Shown here one piece after another: positions 35,700 through 47,315 of a DNA stretch of 64,000 bases. The DNA lies in the NCBI GenBank assembly GCA_021186555.1, contig JAJKFL010000014.1, positions 35,212,033 to 35,276,032 on the forward strand. The letters run 5' to 3'. The DNA is from Reticulitermes speratus (taxonomy: Eukaryota; Arthropoda; Insecta; Blattodea; Rhinotermitidae). Position 1 is the first letter of the stretch, and each line of letters opens with the position of its first letter. The position numbers and the translations under genes were made by a program. The notes under the pieces are model-generated. The model saw nothing but the letters and a program-made list of their open reading frames with translations. It searched no databases and had not been told where the DNA came from.

Positions 35700-36020
35700 G
35701 CCCATGCCAAGCGTCCAGGAAACGAAAGAAGGAATGTGTTTAATCTGGGTTACATACATAGTGCTGGGTTGGACTTGTAGCTCAGGGGGCATAGATAATA
35801 CATACAATTCACATTTGTATTGCGTTATCTGGAAAAATGTTCTGGATTGTGGGGACAGTCGTACCCTAATTTGATGTGTTATCATGGCCTTCTTCCGGAG
35901 GCACCGAGAAAAGTCACAAAATAACTTTTCAGCATAGTCCTTTCCGGGCCGAGATGTGAACCCGGAACTCACAAGTACGGTGCAGAAGTGCCAAATACTC
36001 GAAAGTAGTGCTGAATGCAG
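35700..36020 (-). mobile_element. Degenerate SINE-like relic, family D
   Basis: The minus strand has TGTGAGTTCCGGGTTCACAT followed by CTCGGCCCGGA, similar to the B-box region of the relic at 21680, and then TTATTTTGTGACTTTTCTCGG. A 110-codon frame crosses it but is not recognised. No tail or duplication was found. Confidence 0.4.
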
Positions 36021-36744
36021 CATGTGGGATGCTGATAGAAGAGGCTGAAGATCGTGTCCAGTGGCGTTGAGTGGTATTCAATATTACCGAGTCAGTTAAG
36101 TACAAGCACTAAGTTCGAGTACTTACCACTGCAGTATAAAACAGGTTAGTTGGAGAATATTTCGCTTTGCATGTTCCAATCACAGAGTGATTATTTTCAA
36201 AGGAATCCAGAATGGTTAAACAAATCATTCAGGTACGGAGGTTTATAACAATGTCCACTATATTACATCCAGATTATACCAAGATAACCTATATACATCT
36301 ATTAAAGACCAAAAGCAAATGTACAGCATTTTGCGACACGTGAGGCAGGTTGCAAACCCAGAATTTTTCCTTGGGGGGCTGACCCTGATGCTATATATAA
36401 TTTATGTTTGATTTTAAAAATTATGTTATAAATATTATTTCGTAAGTATATATGTAACATAACACTGCTTGCAACTGCATTTACATACATACAAGTATAC
36501 CTACATGTCCTGTGACTCACCCACCTAATTTAAATCGCAATGTCTAATCATCTTGGTTTATTTAATTTCATATAAGCCATCTTAAGGTTTTAAATTTATT
36601 TTTTCAACATTCTAATGTACTAGCCATCAGCCGATTTCGGTGTCTGATTTTCATTGAAGGGCAAATCACGTTAAATATTTCATATCATCGTGCCACAAAA
36701 TTTGTGTTTTTTAAATTTCGATTTGTTGGGGCTACAGCACGGCA

Positions 36745-36770
36745 GCCACCTCCCCCCCCCCCCCCCCCTT
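36745..36770. repeat. Poly-C tract
   Basis: An almost pure run of about 18 C residues preceded by CCT. A replication-slippage tract; its assembled length should be treated with caution. Confidence 0.85.
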
Positions 36771-36810
36771 CATGAGTGCGCCACGGATTTGAAGTTTCTG
36801 TAAGAGTATA

Positions 36811-36956
36811 CTTGAGAATTCAGGTTTTCGGGCTGTGAGGCTGCGTCGCTGGATTAGTGTTTTCCGATTTTCGAAGGAATGTAGTGTCTTCGAAAATTCG
36901 CGAAACGCTAACCCAACAACAGAGCGTCACATGCCGGAAGACCTGATTTCTCAAAG
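36811..36956. mobile_element. Foldback element, about 146 bp
   Basis: The left half (36811-36878) and right half (36887-36956) are inverted copies with interspersed mismatches. The outer ends are CTTGAGAATTCAGGT and ACCTGATTTCTCAAAG, and the inner ends meet around TTTTCGAAGG and CTTCGAAAA. It is almost a pure stem with a loop of only about 8 bp, as in small foldback MITEs. No coding sequence. The flanking duplication is unclear. Confidence 0.7.
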
Positions 36957-38289
36957 TACAGCATTAACAAAGTACCGTAGTGGCCATTACATTTAAGACG
37001 TTTTGCTACTGACAAATTTTAAAATGTTAATGTACTTGTAGCTATTTAATGTCATGTCCCTGTAACGCCGGGCTTCAGGAGTTGTTATAGCACTTTTCAG
37101 TTTTATGCTATTTTAATGTATTAATATAGTGATAAAGGTTGTAACCCACCGCAGTCGACTTGTGTGACCATTTTTGGTTTCCATGAAGATGAGCAGATAT
37201 AATCGAAATATGTCAGTAACATAGCCTATGCTAACTAACCTGTGTTATTGAATGAAGTATAGAAGTATACAGGTTATCGTACGAACACAACTACAATTCT
37301 TAGTTACTGAGGTACAGCGCACGACAAAGATAATATTCAACAAAATTCAAAGAGATTAAGAAGGCCGAAGCGTGAAGCTGACTACTCCCTTTTAAACTAG
37401 CGCTTATGTTCTAAATGTATGGAGCTTTAACTTCGCTTCTCAATACTTTTTATGGCGTGGAATTTAGTTAAACACATCAAGAACTTCATCCTTTCATATT
37501 AATTTGCGCTGCTTGTCAGGTTACGTCTGAGATTGAACAGAATTCGTGAAAATGCATGGTCTTCGTATCGCTGTTCCTTCTCCACGGTCTGCAGTGAGAA
37601 CGGCAGGCAGCGTGTGGTATCATGTTACAGCCACGCATAAAACAAATGGCAGCAGATGTGCAATTAATAGAGAAAAACGTTAAGCAATTGTATTGATCGG
37701 CTAGCAGATTGCACATGGGTCCAGGGATGTGCTGCTACAGTCAATGCTTCTTATTGTGGGTCCTCACGTGCTGAATTATTTACGCATATATATATTCTAA
37801 GTAAGTTATTCCAGCTGTGCGTAGGCCATTGTCTTCAATATGAATTTCTTGCAGGTACCAGGCAGCAAAACAAAAATAATGGAACTGAAGGAATCACGCG
37901 TAAAGATTAACGAATGATTCCCATAAGTCAAGTAAGAGAAAACATTGAAGTTTTGGGGTAAGGTAAAGAAAGACTGATGAAACGGAATGAGAAACGATGA
38001 ACTGTATAGGAGCAAACATGGAAGAAGGAGATTACTTATTTGGCAAGTGTACCAGTTAACTAGGGGAAAGATGGTTAAAATAAACCTGCCATAACAGGCA
38101 GTAACAGCCTTCAAAAATTGTTCTTAAAAGCAGAAACAAAGAGAAGGAGGATGCTTAAAGTAGTGGCTCATTCAAGATCAACTCTCACTACGAAAGACGT
38201 AAATAGTCTTTTGCAAATATAGAATGAAATGCATTTGTGGATGTTTAATAAAAATTCTGTTGTTGTTAATCCTACCAGAATCTCTTTAG
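36957..38289. other. No gene recognised
   Basis: Short open frames only; no RNA, repeat or element boundary recognised. Confidence 0.4.
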
Positions 38290-38480
38290 GCGAGCTCGTA
38301 AAATTTTGTAAAGCGACTATTAGCTTCATTATGTCTGTCTGTCTGTCCGTCTGTCCGTCCATCCGCATTGAATAACGTGAGCGGACTTCAGTGAAATTTT
38401 GTAATGTAGAATTTTCCTAAAATTTTTTCGACCAGATTCAAGTTTACTTAAAATCGGACAAAAATAGCAGGCATTTCATA
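38290..38480 (+). repeat. Dispersed repeat R1 fragment
   Basis: Shows AAAGCGACTATTAGCTTCAT, a TGTCTGTCTGTCCGTC run, CCATCCGCATTGAATAA and TTCGACCAGATTCAAG in the R1 order. It lacks the distal half seen at 7265 and 61735. Confidence 0.65.
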
Positions 38481-38906
38481 TGAAGGCATTCGTGAATTTA
38501 CGATAACAACTCACTGAAATCTTGTTATTTTCAGAAGATAAATTTTATAGAATAAAATTATTGCCACATATTTCATACAAAATACAGGATATTTCAGGAG
38601 GAAACTTTTACACTTCGGGAAAACGTTCCTTACGTCAATTTACATCGATATATCCAAACATACCTATATCCGCATTTGAAAGTCGGTCTGCCAGCGGTTC
38701 GACGTGCTGTACGTGTGTAACATGAAGCATTATCCTTACATTGATCCGATAGCCAAGCCAAGCTATGAGGAGGTGAATGTGCTATGTAGAGTACTTGGAA
38801 CTTTAAGGACGATGTTTATTAAACTAGTGCGAGTTGATATCCATACCCTTAACACGGCTATGACGTCACGCATACAACATTGTATGTCGTGACCACGTAT
38901 ATTGGT

Positions 38907-39185
38907 AAGGCCGTGCCATGGCTCAGGCGGTTAGTCGCCGGCCTCTCACCACGGAGGCCCGGGTTCGATCCCAGGTCAAGTCCATGTGAGATTTGTGGTG
39001 GACAAAGTGGCACTGGGACAGGTTTTTTTCCCCTGTCAATTTCATTCCACTGGTGCTCCATTACTTGTAAAACTTGGTAAAAAAAATCTGCTCATCTTCA
39101 TCACAGGGGTTGCACAAGAAGCCTTAAGGCTGCGGTGCGTCCGTAGCATCAGCTGCGGGGCCCCCTCACCACGCAAAAAAAAAAA
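38907..39185 (+). mobile_element. tRNA-derived SINE, family E, full length
   Basis: The head contains the A-box region CATGGCTCAGGCGGTTAGTC, the stem GGCCTC/GAGGCC and the B-box GGGTTCGATCCCAGG; the T-arm pairs at 4 of 5 positions. The body has GACAAAGTGGCACTGGGACA, and the element ends in a run of A (39175-39185). The 10-bp target duplication GTATATTGGT is at 38897-38906 and 39186-39195. A diverged relative is at 44278-44458. Confidence 0.93.
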
Positions 39186-39195
39186 GTATATTGGT

Positions 39196-39699
39196 GTGTT
39201 ACTTTCTCACAAGGCAAGGGATAATATTTAATACATATGGATGTATACTTGCTTAATTGCGTCCGATCCGGTAAAATAATTTCGCCACCGGACTTTACGA
39301 AAACTAAGAAATCTCTCAACGACTTACCTGTCGTAAAGATCCGTTTATCCATATGGTACATACAGAATAGGCCACGAGTAAATACATTATTTTGCTTGAA
39401 TGCACTATTTTTCCCATTCTGTGAATATTTATGACTCTTAGAAGTAAATAGTGAAACGAATTAATTTAGTTGGAGAATATTTTATTTCAAAAACCGGTAG
39501 TTTTAATTTGCACAAGTCTGTTTACTGATAATTAAAATTGTAAGTGAAGAAAGATAAACCCTATTTGTATCAACGTATAAGATCGGCTGTTGTGAGTGCA
39601 TATGCTTTTATTTAATCGTCTTAATGTTACTAGGGAACGAATAGGGAGACACAAGAAGCCCGCCTACATCGCGTGTTTGCGCGTCAAGGAACAAATAAT
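39196..39699. other. No feature recognised
   Basis: AT-rich spacer between the family E SINE and the Tigger relic; nothing recognisable. Confidence 0.4.
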
Positions 39700-40725
39700 C
39701 GTAACCTCCCTCGTGTAGAGCGGTGTATTTCCCTGGCCTTCTTGCACTCGCGCCTGCGTAATAACACACAAGAAACCACATCGCACGCGTGCCTCACTGA
39801 GTAGCTATGTAAGGCATTTTACGATACGGAACGTACTTCGACTGTTGTTAGGGCAACTGTTAGAACTAATTTATTCGTGTTGGAGTTAAATCTGCAAAGA
39901 TGCCTGCTGATGAAGGGCCTAAGGATGATGAGAAAAAGGTAGTGATGTTTCTGTCAGAGAAAATGGAGGTGTTGTATAAGTTGGATAGGTGAATGAGTAC
40001 TGCCACATTCGGACGCAATTATGGTGTCAATAAATCAACCATTTGTTCCGTCAAGAAAAACGAAAGTCAGGCTTTAAGAAGAGTGTTGCATCGAGTGCGC
40101 ACATTTGTTGCATAAGTCTTCTTGTGTGACGGGAAGATGCACAGACGTAGCTGTCAGCGGTGCTGTAACGAGAGAGGACATACAGTTATGCAGCCAACAT
40201 GCGGTCTGGGAGTGAGGAGAAAGGCATATTCCACGCCAGTAAAGGATGGTTTGAAAAAAATGAGAAGCCTACAAATCTGCATAACGTGAAGAGGGCAAGC
40301 GAATCGGCATGAGGCTGACAGTAGACAGAGAACTTCAGGAAAATTATCGAGAAGACTACTTACCACAGCAAATATTTAAACCCGATAAAGGAGGCCTGAA
40401 ATTTAAGCAAGAGATGAAGGCTGTCATGGCACCACACAAGGCGCTATATAAGGACAAGCAGAAGAAGGCTATAATATCGAAGGGCGCCTTTTATTCGCGG
40501 AGGCTTCAGTCTCCCCCATCACTCCCTCATTTGATCACCGTGAACATTTTCAGGCAGAACACCACCATCATTCCACTAAATCCAACACAAATATTTTCCG
40601 TGCTTATAGCATGTTTCGTGTGTCTTTGCTTTTCGTAAACCCATTTTTCACAACAGATTTGAAATTTTCGCTTGATTTTTCCAGGAATGTAACCCCACCG
40701 AACGACGAGGGTTTTCTGTATACCA
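39700..40725 (+). mobile_element. Tigger-type DNA transposon, internally deleted
   Basis: The ends are diverged inverted repeats: CCTCCCTCGTGTAGAGCGGT then TTTCCCTGG at the left, and, read inward from the right, ACCCTCGTCGTTCGGTGGGG then TTACATTCCTGG. The TIR wording matches Tigger elements. The transposase remnant begins at 39900. Total length is about 1.0 kb, against roughly 2.4 kb for autonomous Tiggers, so much of the catalytic region is missing. A TA target duplication was not verified. Confidence 0.75.
39900..40490 (+). pseudogene. Tigger transposase remnant (CENP-B-like HTH)
   Basis: From an ATG, the first 30 residues end in FLSEKMEVLYKLDR and a stop at 39990. The same frame continues MSTATFGRNYGVNKSTICSV, the family's N-terminal helix-turn-helix. 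Later pieces are SKGWFEKNEKPTNLHNVKRA (DNA-binding domain end) and, after another frame change, EDYLPQQIFKPDKGGL, which corresponds to the family's first catalytic motif with Asp kept and the next Glu replaced by Lys. The second and third catalytic positions were not found, in keeping with an internal deletion. Non-functional. Confidence 0.8.
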
Positions 40726-40944
40726 TCTGAGTTATTTAATTTATTAATAGCTCTGTAGCTTAAGACGAGAAATATACGGTGAATATATTTTTGTGATCGC
40801 CTCAGATGTCATGGGATGTCCCCGCAGACGCATGTTTCCTGTGGAATAGAGCTGCCGTGTTCAGTGAATAGACAGAGAAATACAACGTAGTGTGTTAAAC
40901 ACAAATTAAATATAAAATTGTTTCAAGTTAAATTGCTACATCCT

Positions 40945-41975
40945 CATTCATTTATTCATTCATTCTGCTGTCTGTCTTACGACAGGTCCATAGTCTCTTC
41001 TAAAGCAAGTTCTCCACAGAGTGCCGTCTAGTGCTGCCTCTTTCAATTTACAGTACCCTCACTTTTCCTTAAGGTCATCCAGTAGCTTCTTACGTCATAT
41101 TCCTCATCTTCCTGTCACTTCTATCCTTCCCTCTATCTTTCCTTCAATAACGTGTGTTAGAAGGCAGTTGCTACGCAAGATGTGACCAATCCAGTTAGCC
41201 TTCCTTCCTTTTATTATTTGTAGGATATTCATGTCCCCCTTGACTCTCTGTAATACTTCTTCATTTCTCACGGTCCAACTGATCTTCTCCATTCTTCTCC
41301 AGTACCACATTTCAAAACTTCCCAGTTATTTCTGATCTACTTTCTGAAGTGTCCAATGTCGTCACCATTCTAAGCTATGCTCTAAGTGGAGCACTTCACT
41401 AGTTTCTTCTTTAAATTTAATTCCAATTTGCTGGTGAAAAGAGCCTTCTTCTTGTTGAATGCTGCTTTTGCCATGGCAATCCTGGATTTAATTTCACGTT
41501 TACATTTTGCATTATTTGTTATCATGCTACCCAAATAGTTGAAATATTCCACATTCTCCGGTTGGTTTTGAACTACTATAATTTGTATTAGGAATGCTTG
41601 CCCGGAGATTCTCATTACCTTAGTTTTTTCCACATTCATTTCCATTCCATATCATCTTCCAGTTTCAACTAGTCTATCAACCACGCCCTGTAGCGCCGTT
41701 TCTTCTTTAGCCAGTAGCACAAGGTCATCTGCATATTTCACAGTGCCAATTACTTTTCCTACTATTTTGAAGTATACCATTCAAGAGCTTCGTTGGTAAA
41801 TTATTCGCTGTACAAGTCGAATATAGTCGGTGACAAACAGCATCCTTGTCTAACTCCTCTTCCAATCTTCACACTTCTTGTCTCCCCATGGTCCAGTTCC
41901 AGTTTAACACTCCGATCCGTGTACAATTTGCTGAGCAGTCTTCTTTCGCGCCAGTCGATGTACATCCTAATGAAA
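40945..41975 (-). mobile_element. Non-LTR retrotransposon (LINE), 3' half
   Basis: A 5'-truncated LINE copy on the minus strand. The encoded reverse transcriptase pieces are in order: DWRERRLLSKLYTDRSVKLE, GVRQGCCLSPTIFDLYSE, the catalytic box VKYADDLVLLAKEET near 41725, EYFNYLGSMITNN, RKANWIGHILRSNCLL, and the C-terminal LWRTCFRRDYGPVVRQTAE followed by a stop. The 3' end is a (TGAA)n-type tail at about 40945-40967. 5' truncation with a simple-repeat tail is what target-primed reverse transcription leaves. Confidence 0.9.
40966..41975 (-). pseudogene. Reverse transcriptase pseudogene of the LINE
   Basis: About 330 codons of RT palm, thumb and C-terminal region with at least five disabling changes, among them a stop after DLYSE, a stop before YGMEMNVEKTKVMRI and stops after EVTGR. 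The YADD catalytic motif is intact. The N-terminal endonuclease and RT finger domains are absent, cut off at about 41975. Similar proteins are widely annotated in insects as endonuclease-reverse transcriptase; I do not assign a clade. Confidence 0.88.
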
Positions 41976-42619
41976 TTTTATTTTCATCCCAATTAATTTA
42001 TGTAAAAATCCACTTTTTGTGAAAAAACTACAAAGCACGATTTGATTTCATGTCAAGTGCTGGTTATAAAGTACAGGCACCAAACACTTTGAAGTCCACA
42101 CAAAAATATCGCAGTTGCAATGATGAATTTCATAGTAGTCCGACATCAGTTATCTGAACAATCGGCAAGAAATAACATGTATCAAGTGACTGCACTACGA
42201 GATGATGTGCCAATGTTCTGGTGGAGTGACAGGAAGACGAATCACGTTACCACCGATATACGAGTAACTGGCTTCGGTCATGCATGGAACAAAGCGGGCA
42301 TAAATCACAATGCAAACTATATAAGAGAGGATCCAATTGTTGAAAGGCATTCACTCGTACAAGTGTAAGGAACAGGCTGCAGAAAGATATGAAGTAAACT
42401 GGACAGCTGGGTGATTGTTTTATATTTCAGATTGCTTCCTTTTATGGAGTGTCGTCTTTGTATAACTTCGTCGGGTTTCAAGTCACGTGTGCATAGAATA
42501 GTCCGGACGAGGGATGAGAAACGCTCAAACGTGACGCATTGCCCCCACGTTGTTACAGACACCACGTGTGTTTGCTGCTCTACCGGATCTGCACGTATGA
42601 ATTTAATAGAGTTCTAAGG
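41976..42619. other. No gene recognised
   Basis: Open frames of 82 and 68 codons without motifs; no repeat boundaries. Confidence 0.4.
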
Positions 42620-42830
42620 TAACCCTATAATAGTAACTAAGGCAGACCTCGCATGATTCTTCTTCATTTCAGCAGATGCCTTATATCCCTGGTTCAAATC
42701 TCGCGTCTGAAATGGATCATCTTGTGTTATTTTGTGATTGTCCTCATTCCCTCCAGAAAGATGTTTGGATAACACCGTGACTTGTCACTTCCACTCCATT
42801 TCCAATTAATTAGTCACGATCCATCCTACC
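42620..42830 (+). mobile_element. Degenerate SINE-like relic, family D
   Basis: CCCTGGTTCAAATCTCGCG resembles the B-box of the relic at 21680 and is followed by TTGTGTTATTTTGTGATTG. The head upstream is degraded and no duplication was found. Confidence 0.4.
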
Positions 42831-43664
42831 TTATGAGGCTGTAAAATGTTAATTAATGATAGCGTTGTTAACTAGACCATAAATAACTAAATAGAATCAA
42901 AATTCTATTATTATTCTTGCATCATATCCGGCTGTATATCAGATATATAAAACTACTATAGAATTGTTCAGTAACCTTACAGAGCGACATGAAATTTCTA
43001 CACCACATTCTGTGTAGTTCGTCAGGTTTTGAACCAAAAGTCTGTCTACTGTAACAACGACCCTTTAATTTGACCTTATGATCTGAACAGCTCATACGCC
43101 GGCACTAACGAAAATCAGCGTGTTTCATATTTGCTTGCGCTCGCAGAGGATATTTCATAATGCTAAAACGATATGCTGTCCTTTGATTTTTAAGCCCATT
43201 TTCCTCCTAAATGTAAAGAGTAGGTCTTTGAAATCAACGTGTTTTCTGTGCGTGCGCGCGCGTGTTTGAGTACCTGTGTGTCAAATTGTGATTCAATTTA
43301 TCGATATTTACGAAACATAGTATACATATTATGCAACTGAAGGTCACGCCAACGCCATACCTTTTAACATTCGACGGACACTAATGCCAATATGGCGGAT
43401 ATGCGACCCTTTATTGCGGGAGCGACACAAGCGGCTCCTATTTTGAAGTCCTGAAATGACATACAATAATAGGTTTGGAAGAAAATGCAAGTTATATGAA
43501 GGCAATAGTATTGTCGAGCAGAATATAAAATAATGTGGTAAACATGCGATAATTAATGAGCCAGAATGGGACGAAGAATATAAAGGACTTACAGGAACGG
43601 AAACAAGAATTTCCCAGCTGGCATAACGCTAATTACATGTTGGACGAATTGACAGAAATAAGGT
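42831..43664. other. No gene; short CG/TG repeat
   Basis: A GTGCGTGCGCGCGCGTG tract lies near 43250-43265. Nothing else recognised. Confidence 0.4.
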
Positions 43665-43679
43665 TGTATTCGACGGTAT

Positions 43680-43935
43680 TTTTTTTCCAATGGCTCGACA
43701 GCCGCGAGGGGGCCTAGGCCTCCTCATTTTTCGAGGCTTCGTTATCACACTTTAGACACACCACAATCTGTAGGACTCCTCTGGACGAGTGACCAGCCCG
43801 TCGCAGAGACCTCTACCTGACAACACACAACACTCACAAGAGACAGACATCCATGCCCTCGGCGGGATTCGAACCCGCAATCCCAGCAAGCGGAGCGGCC
43901 GTAGACCCACGCCTTAGACCGCGCGGCCACTGACA
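43680..43935 (-). mobile_element. Family A SINE with 15-bp duplication
   Basis: A full copy, 256 bp. The perfect target duplication TGTATTCGACGGTAT is at 43665-43679 and 43936-43950. The plus strand shows the poly-T end, ATGGCTCGACAGCC, AGACATCCATGCC, the inverted B-box GGGATTCGAACCC and the inverted A-box GCGGCCACTG. The perfect long duplication suggests a fairly recent insertion. Confidence 0.96.
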
Positions 43936-43950
43936 TGTATTCGACGGTAT

Positions 43951-44277
43951 GGGGGAACTAAATAAATAACGACAAACATCCCCTAGAACTGGATTGAATT
44001 AGGAACCTATGGAACGCATTGTCATTGAGTTTAACATGTTCAGCTATAAATATGCAGAAGGGAAAGCAGGAGTGGATACAAAATTTTAGTCAGAAAAGCT
44101 CAAAATGTTGGACAAAACTACATATTGTGAAACATCTTGTATTACGGTGCTTGTGACACGTGGTATGTGCACAAAATTCTAATATGGAAACATGACAGGA
44201 CGAACCAACGTAGATGAGATCAGAGACCTGTAACGAGATGGATGAATAATATTAAATTTTCATTACAAACCGGGGGG
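43951..44277. other. No feature recognised
   Basis: Spacer with no recognisable content. Confidence 0.35.
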
Positions 44278-44458
44278 GCGTGAAGGTGCACGCTGATCAG
44301 GCGGTGGCTTACACGTTTAGTCACCGGTCTCTCACAGCAAGTGCCCAAGTTCGGTTCCAGGCCAGGCTACAAGTATATAATGTTTGAGGTAGACGACTTG
44401 GCACAGGGAGTTGCTTTTCCGAATACGTCGGTTTTCTCCAGTCAGTATCATTCCGTCA
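44278..44458 (+). mobile_element. SINE family E relative, degenerate
   Basis: GTTTAGTCACCGGTCTCTCA matches the head of the copy at 38907. It is followed by a degraded B-box (AAGTTCGGTTCCAGG) and GACTTGGCACAGGGA, matching the body. No A-tail or duplication. Confidence 0.6.
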
Positions 44459-44500
44459 AAGATCTATGCTCCAATTTTGTTCGTCTATCATGGAAACTGC

Positions 44501-44895
44501 GGTCGACCTCGGTGGACTAGTGGTTAGCGTGCCACTGGACCTAAGGTTCGCGGGTTCGATCGCGGCCGAGGTCGATGGATTTTTAAGGGTGATAAAAATC
44601 CGGAGCACCACTTCCTTCGGAGGGGAAGTAAAGGCCGTCGGTCCCATGTCGTAGATTTACGGCATGTAAAAGAACCTTACGGGCATGAATAAAAATGTTG
44701 CGTAAACCAAATTGCCTCCATTTCTCACCCAAGTCTCCTGACTGCCTGCCAGATGGCTCTGGCGGGCACATCAGGATCGATAGAATATTAGCGCGGCCAG
44801 TTGACCAGTCACCAACTGCCACGAATGCGCACGACTTAGTAACCTCGGAAAGAGGAGGCAAGAGTTGAGCCATGGTTATTATTATTATTATACAT
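44501..44895 (+). mobile_element. tRNA-derived SINE, family F, full length
   Basis: The head begins GGTCGACCTCGGTGGACTAG, with TGGTTAGCGTGCC and the B-box CGGGTTCGATCGCGGCC; GACCTCGG and CCGAGGTC can pair like an acceptor stem. The body is about 290 bp and contains CACTTCCTTCGGAGGGGAAG and ACGGCATGTAAAAGAACC, and the tail is (ATT)n. The 15-bp target duplication TATCATGGAAACTGC is perfect (44486-44500 and 44896-44910). The T-stem has two mismatches, so the head is not a working tRNA. Confidence 0.95.
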
Positions 44896-44910
44896 TATCA
44901 TGGAAACTGC

Positions 44911-45164
44911 ATAAACTCAGCAATGACAAATACCCAGTGCGGCGGCATCATTGTGAAAACCTAAAACCTCGAAAATAAGAAAGTGTTATTTCCTCCTTCT
45001 TCTGTTTCATACAGCGAAGCCAACAAAGCAAACACAAACACACTTGTGTTATGAAATTTACTGCGTTGTCTTGCCAATATGTATGCTAGCCATGAGTTTG
45101 AAAAGATGTGCAGGTACTGCAAAAGAGATTTTGGATGCGATTCGAATCCAAATTCCAAAATAGT
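44911..45164. other. No feature recognised
   Basis: Short spacer; nothing recognised. Confidence 0.35.
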
Positions 45165-45350
45165 TTAGGTACTTCTGCAAATTTGTTGCGGAAAAGTGAA
45201 TATTAGGCTCCTCATATCTGTCCATCCATCCATCTTTCATCATGGAACAGCTGCACGCCCACAAGACAGATCTTCTTGAAACTGTATATTTGCGGTTTTT
45301 ACTAAATTTTGTCGAGATGTTCAAATTTTGGTGAAAATCAGACAAAAATG
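45165..45350 (+). repeat. Dispersed repeat R1 fragment, diverged
   Basis: Shows GAATATTAGGCTCC, TATCTGTCCATCCATCCATC, CATCATGGAACAGCTGC and TTTTGTCGAGATGTTC in R1 order, with more divergence than the other copies. Confidence 0.5.
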
Positions 45351-46439
45351 ACAGATACTATACATGAAGAGCTACTTGTATTTATAATATAGACCTACGT
45401 CTGTTGCCGTTATTTTTCCTTATAATTGAGACCGACTGTGTTCTCTGGCCTACTTGCTGAGAGCGTCGACATATTTGACGATCAGGACATAACAGTAGAG
45501 CATGATCGAATGTAAACTTTCCCGTTTACGATTGCAGTCATTGTAGGTGTGCTGCTAAGGTACGGAGACATCTTATACTATGTCTTGTGTAAAATGTTGA
45601 AAGGCATATGCACATTATCCGTATTTCGAAGGCCTTTCTTTAAATCATTCACGAATTTAACATCCATGGACGAAAACAAGAGAAGTGTTATGCTCTGCTG
45701 TAATTCCTGATTTGTTTAATTAGACATTAGTCTATAAATCTGAGCGTTATTTCTTCTTTAAACTTTTTTCTGCTATAGGCTCTATATATTGTGATGGTAA
45801 CAAAGAAAGCAATCATATCCAGGGAGAAGAATTGGTACCGTTGCTCGTATAAAATACGGACACAAGAACACTGCGAAACACTGCTAATTACTGGCAAAAT
45901 CTGCAAGCGAAATGAAGACAGAGGAAGTAGGAACTTTCATGTGGACATCAAAACGACACTTCGAAATTTTCAAATAATAAAGGTGTTCTGGTCCTCTCAC
46001 ATATCATATGGTCGATCACATGGGGTTAGACCTGGGTCTGTCCTTACACGACTACGGAGCGTTGTATGAGGTCGAAATACCACGTCTATCCGCAAAATTG
46101 CTACCAATTTTCAGTTAGATTTTTTTTCTGGTTGTCTAGAAAAACATTTGTCAGAGGACTGTAATTTGTTCGCTGAAGCGCCTACCGAATTTAAACCCTT
46201 GACGCCTGCGATTCATCTAAATTGTACAGTGTGTACAGCTTAAAGCGGAACTCGTACATGCAATGTACATTAACGGTGTTCACGTTCTTGTGAATTTGAT
46301 AATTACCTGTGTGTTGCATACAATGCCGGTAGAGTTTTGAATACGTGAGGTATTAACTTAAAAAAAAACTTTGCTCCATGTAGTTAGACATTTATAGAAA
46401 GTTCTATTGCGTAAGTGGTTTCACCCTGCCTTAAGGAGC
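45351..46439. other. No gene recognised
   Basis: Short open frames only (up to 92 codons, unrecognised). Confidence 0.4.
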
Positions 46440-46925
46440 GTGAAAATTCATAGCGTATTGATGCTGACTGGTCGCGATACTAGTTAAAGTGCTTATAGAA
46501 TTTGATGGCTCTGATATTAGTTCAACTGCTTATGCATGCATACAGCTTGTACTGACACACGTTAACTGCTGATAGAAGCTGCTGATTCTGATATATTTTA
46601 ATTATTTGTAGAAATTAGAGCTACTGACACACGTTAAACTGCTTATAGAAGCTGCTGATTCTGATATATTTTAATTATTTGTAGAAATTAGAGCTACTGA
46701 TACACGTTAAACTGCTGATAGAATTTGTTTTTACTGATACAGTTTAAAATGTGTATACACATAAAAGTTGCTCCTGGTACTGATATGCTTTAAATATTTT
46801 ATACACAGATGCAGCTGATGCTGACATAATTTAAATTTCTGGTAGAAAATGCTGGTACTGATATGCGCTGATCTCCTCATGCATAGATGTAGCTCGTACT
46901 CGCACACATTAAATTGCTCACTCTT
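46440..46925 (+). repeat. Old tandem array, about 70-bp unit
   Basis: The best-preserved units (about 46551-46700) repeat TACTGACACACGTTAA followed by GAAGCTGCTGATTCTGATAT and TTTGTAGAAATTAGAGC with a period of about 72 bp. More diverged units on both sides keep CTGATA and TTTAAAT phrases. A decayed minisatellite with a recently duplicated centre. Confidence 0.75.
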
Positions 46926-47089
46926 CGTTTTTAACCATCAGATCGTATTATTTGTGAGCTACTGGGAGCCAGTTCCAAGCGATGCTTTCTGCTGAAGTGC
47001 TGGCACAATTCCGTTACAATTTTGCCGTCTTTACTGTAATAGATAAGTCCAATGCCGCAGCCAACAGGCACTCTAACATGCTTCATAAA

Positions 47090-47315
47090 GCACCACAACG
47101 TGAGCTCGTTTGGGAGAGTGAATGCTTCAGTAGACGTAGGCGAGGGTTTTAGGTCTTGGAGACATTACCGGTCCCCTTGAGTAGGAGGCTAGGCGGGGCC
47201 TAGGGCCGACCTGGACCCAGTGGCGAAGAGAAAACTTTCGGCCCCTGCCAAAAATTGAACCATGGTCATTCAACCAAGCTCAAGACTAAAAACCAAGGCA
47301 CTAATATCAAAACTC
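47090..47315 (-). mobile_element. SINE family B, degenerate
   Basis: The plus strand has GAGTAGGAGGCTAGGCGGGG, GGGCCGACCTGGACCC and a degraded inverted B-box region (AAAATTGAACCATGG), in the order seen in the family B copies. The tail is eroded and no duplication was found. Confidence 0.55.

Noticed and set aside
35691-36023. 110-codon minus-strand frame as a gene
   Set aside because: It overlaps a tRNA-like repeat relic and shows no domain.
44505-44590. Functional tRNA gene (acceptor-like GACCTCGG/CCGAGGTC)
   Set aside because: The T-stem has two mismatches, no standard anticodon arm was found, and the segment is the 5' head of a 395-bp SINE with a 15-bp target duplication.
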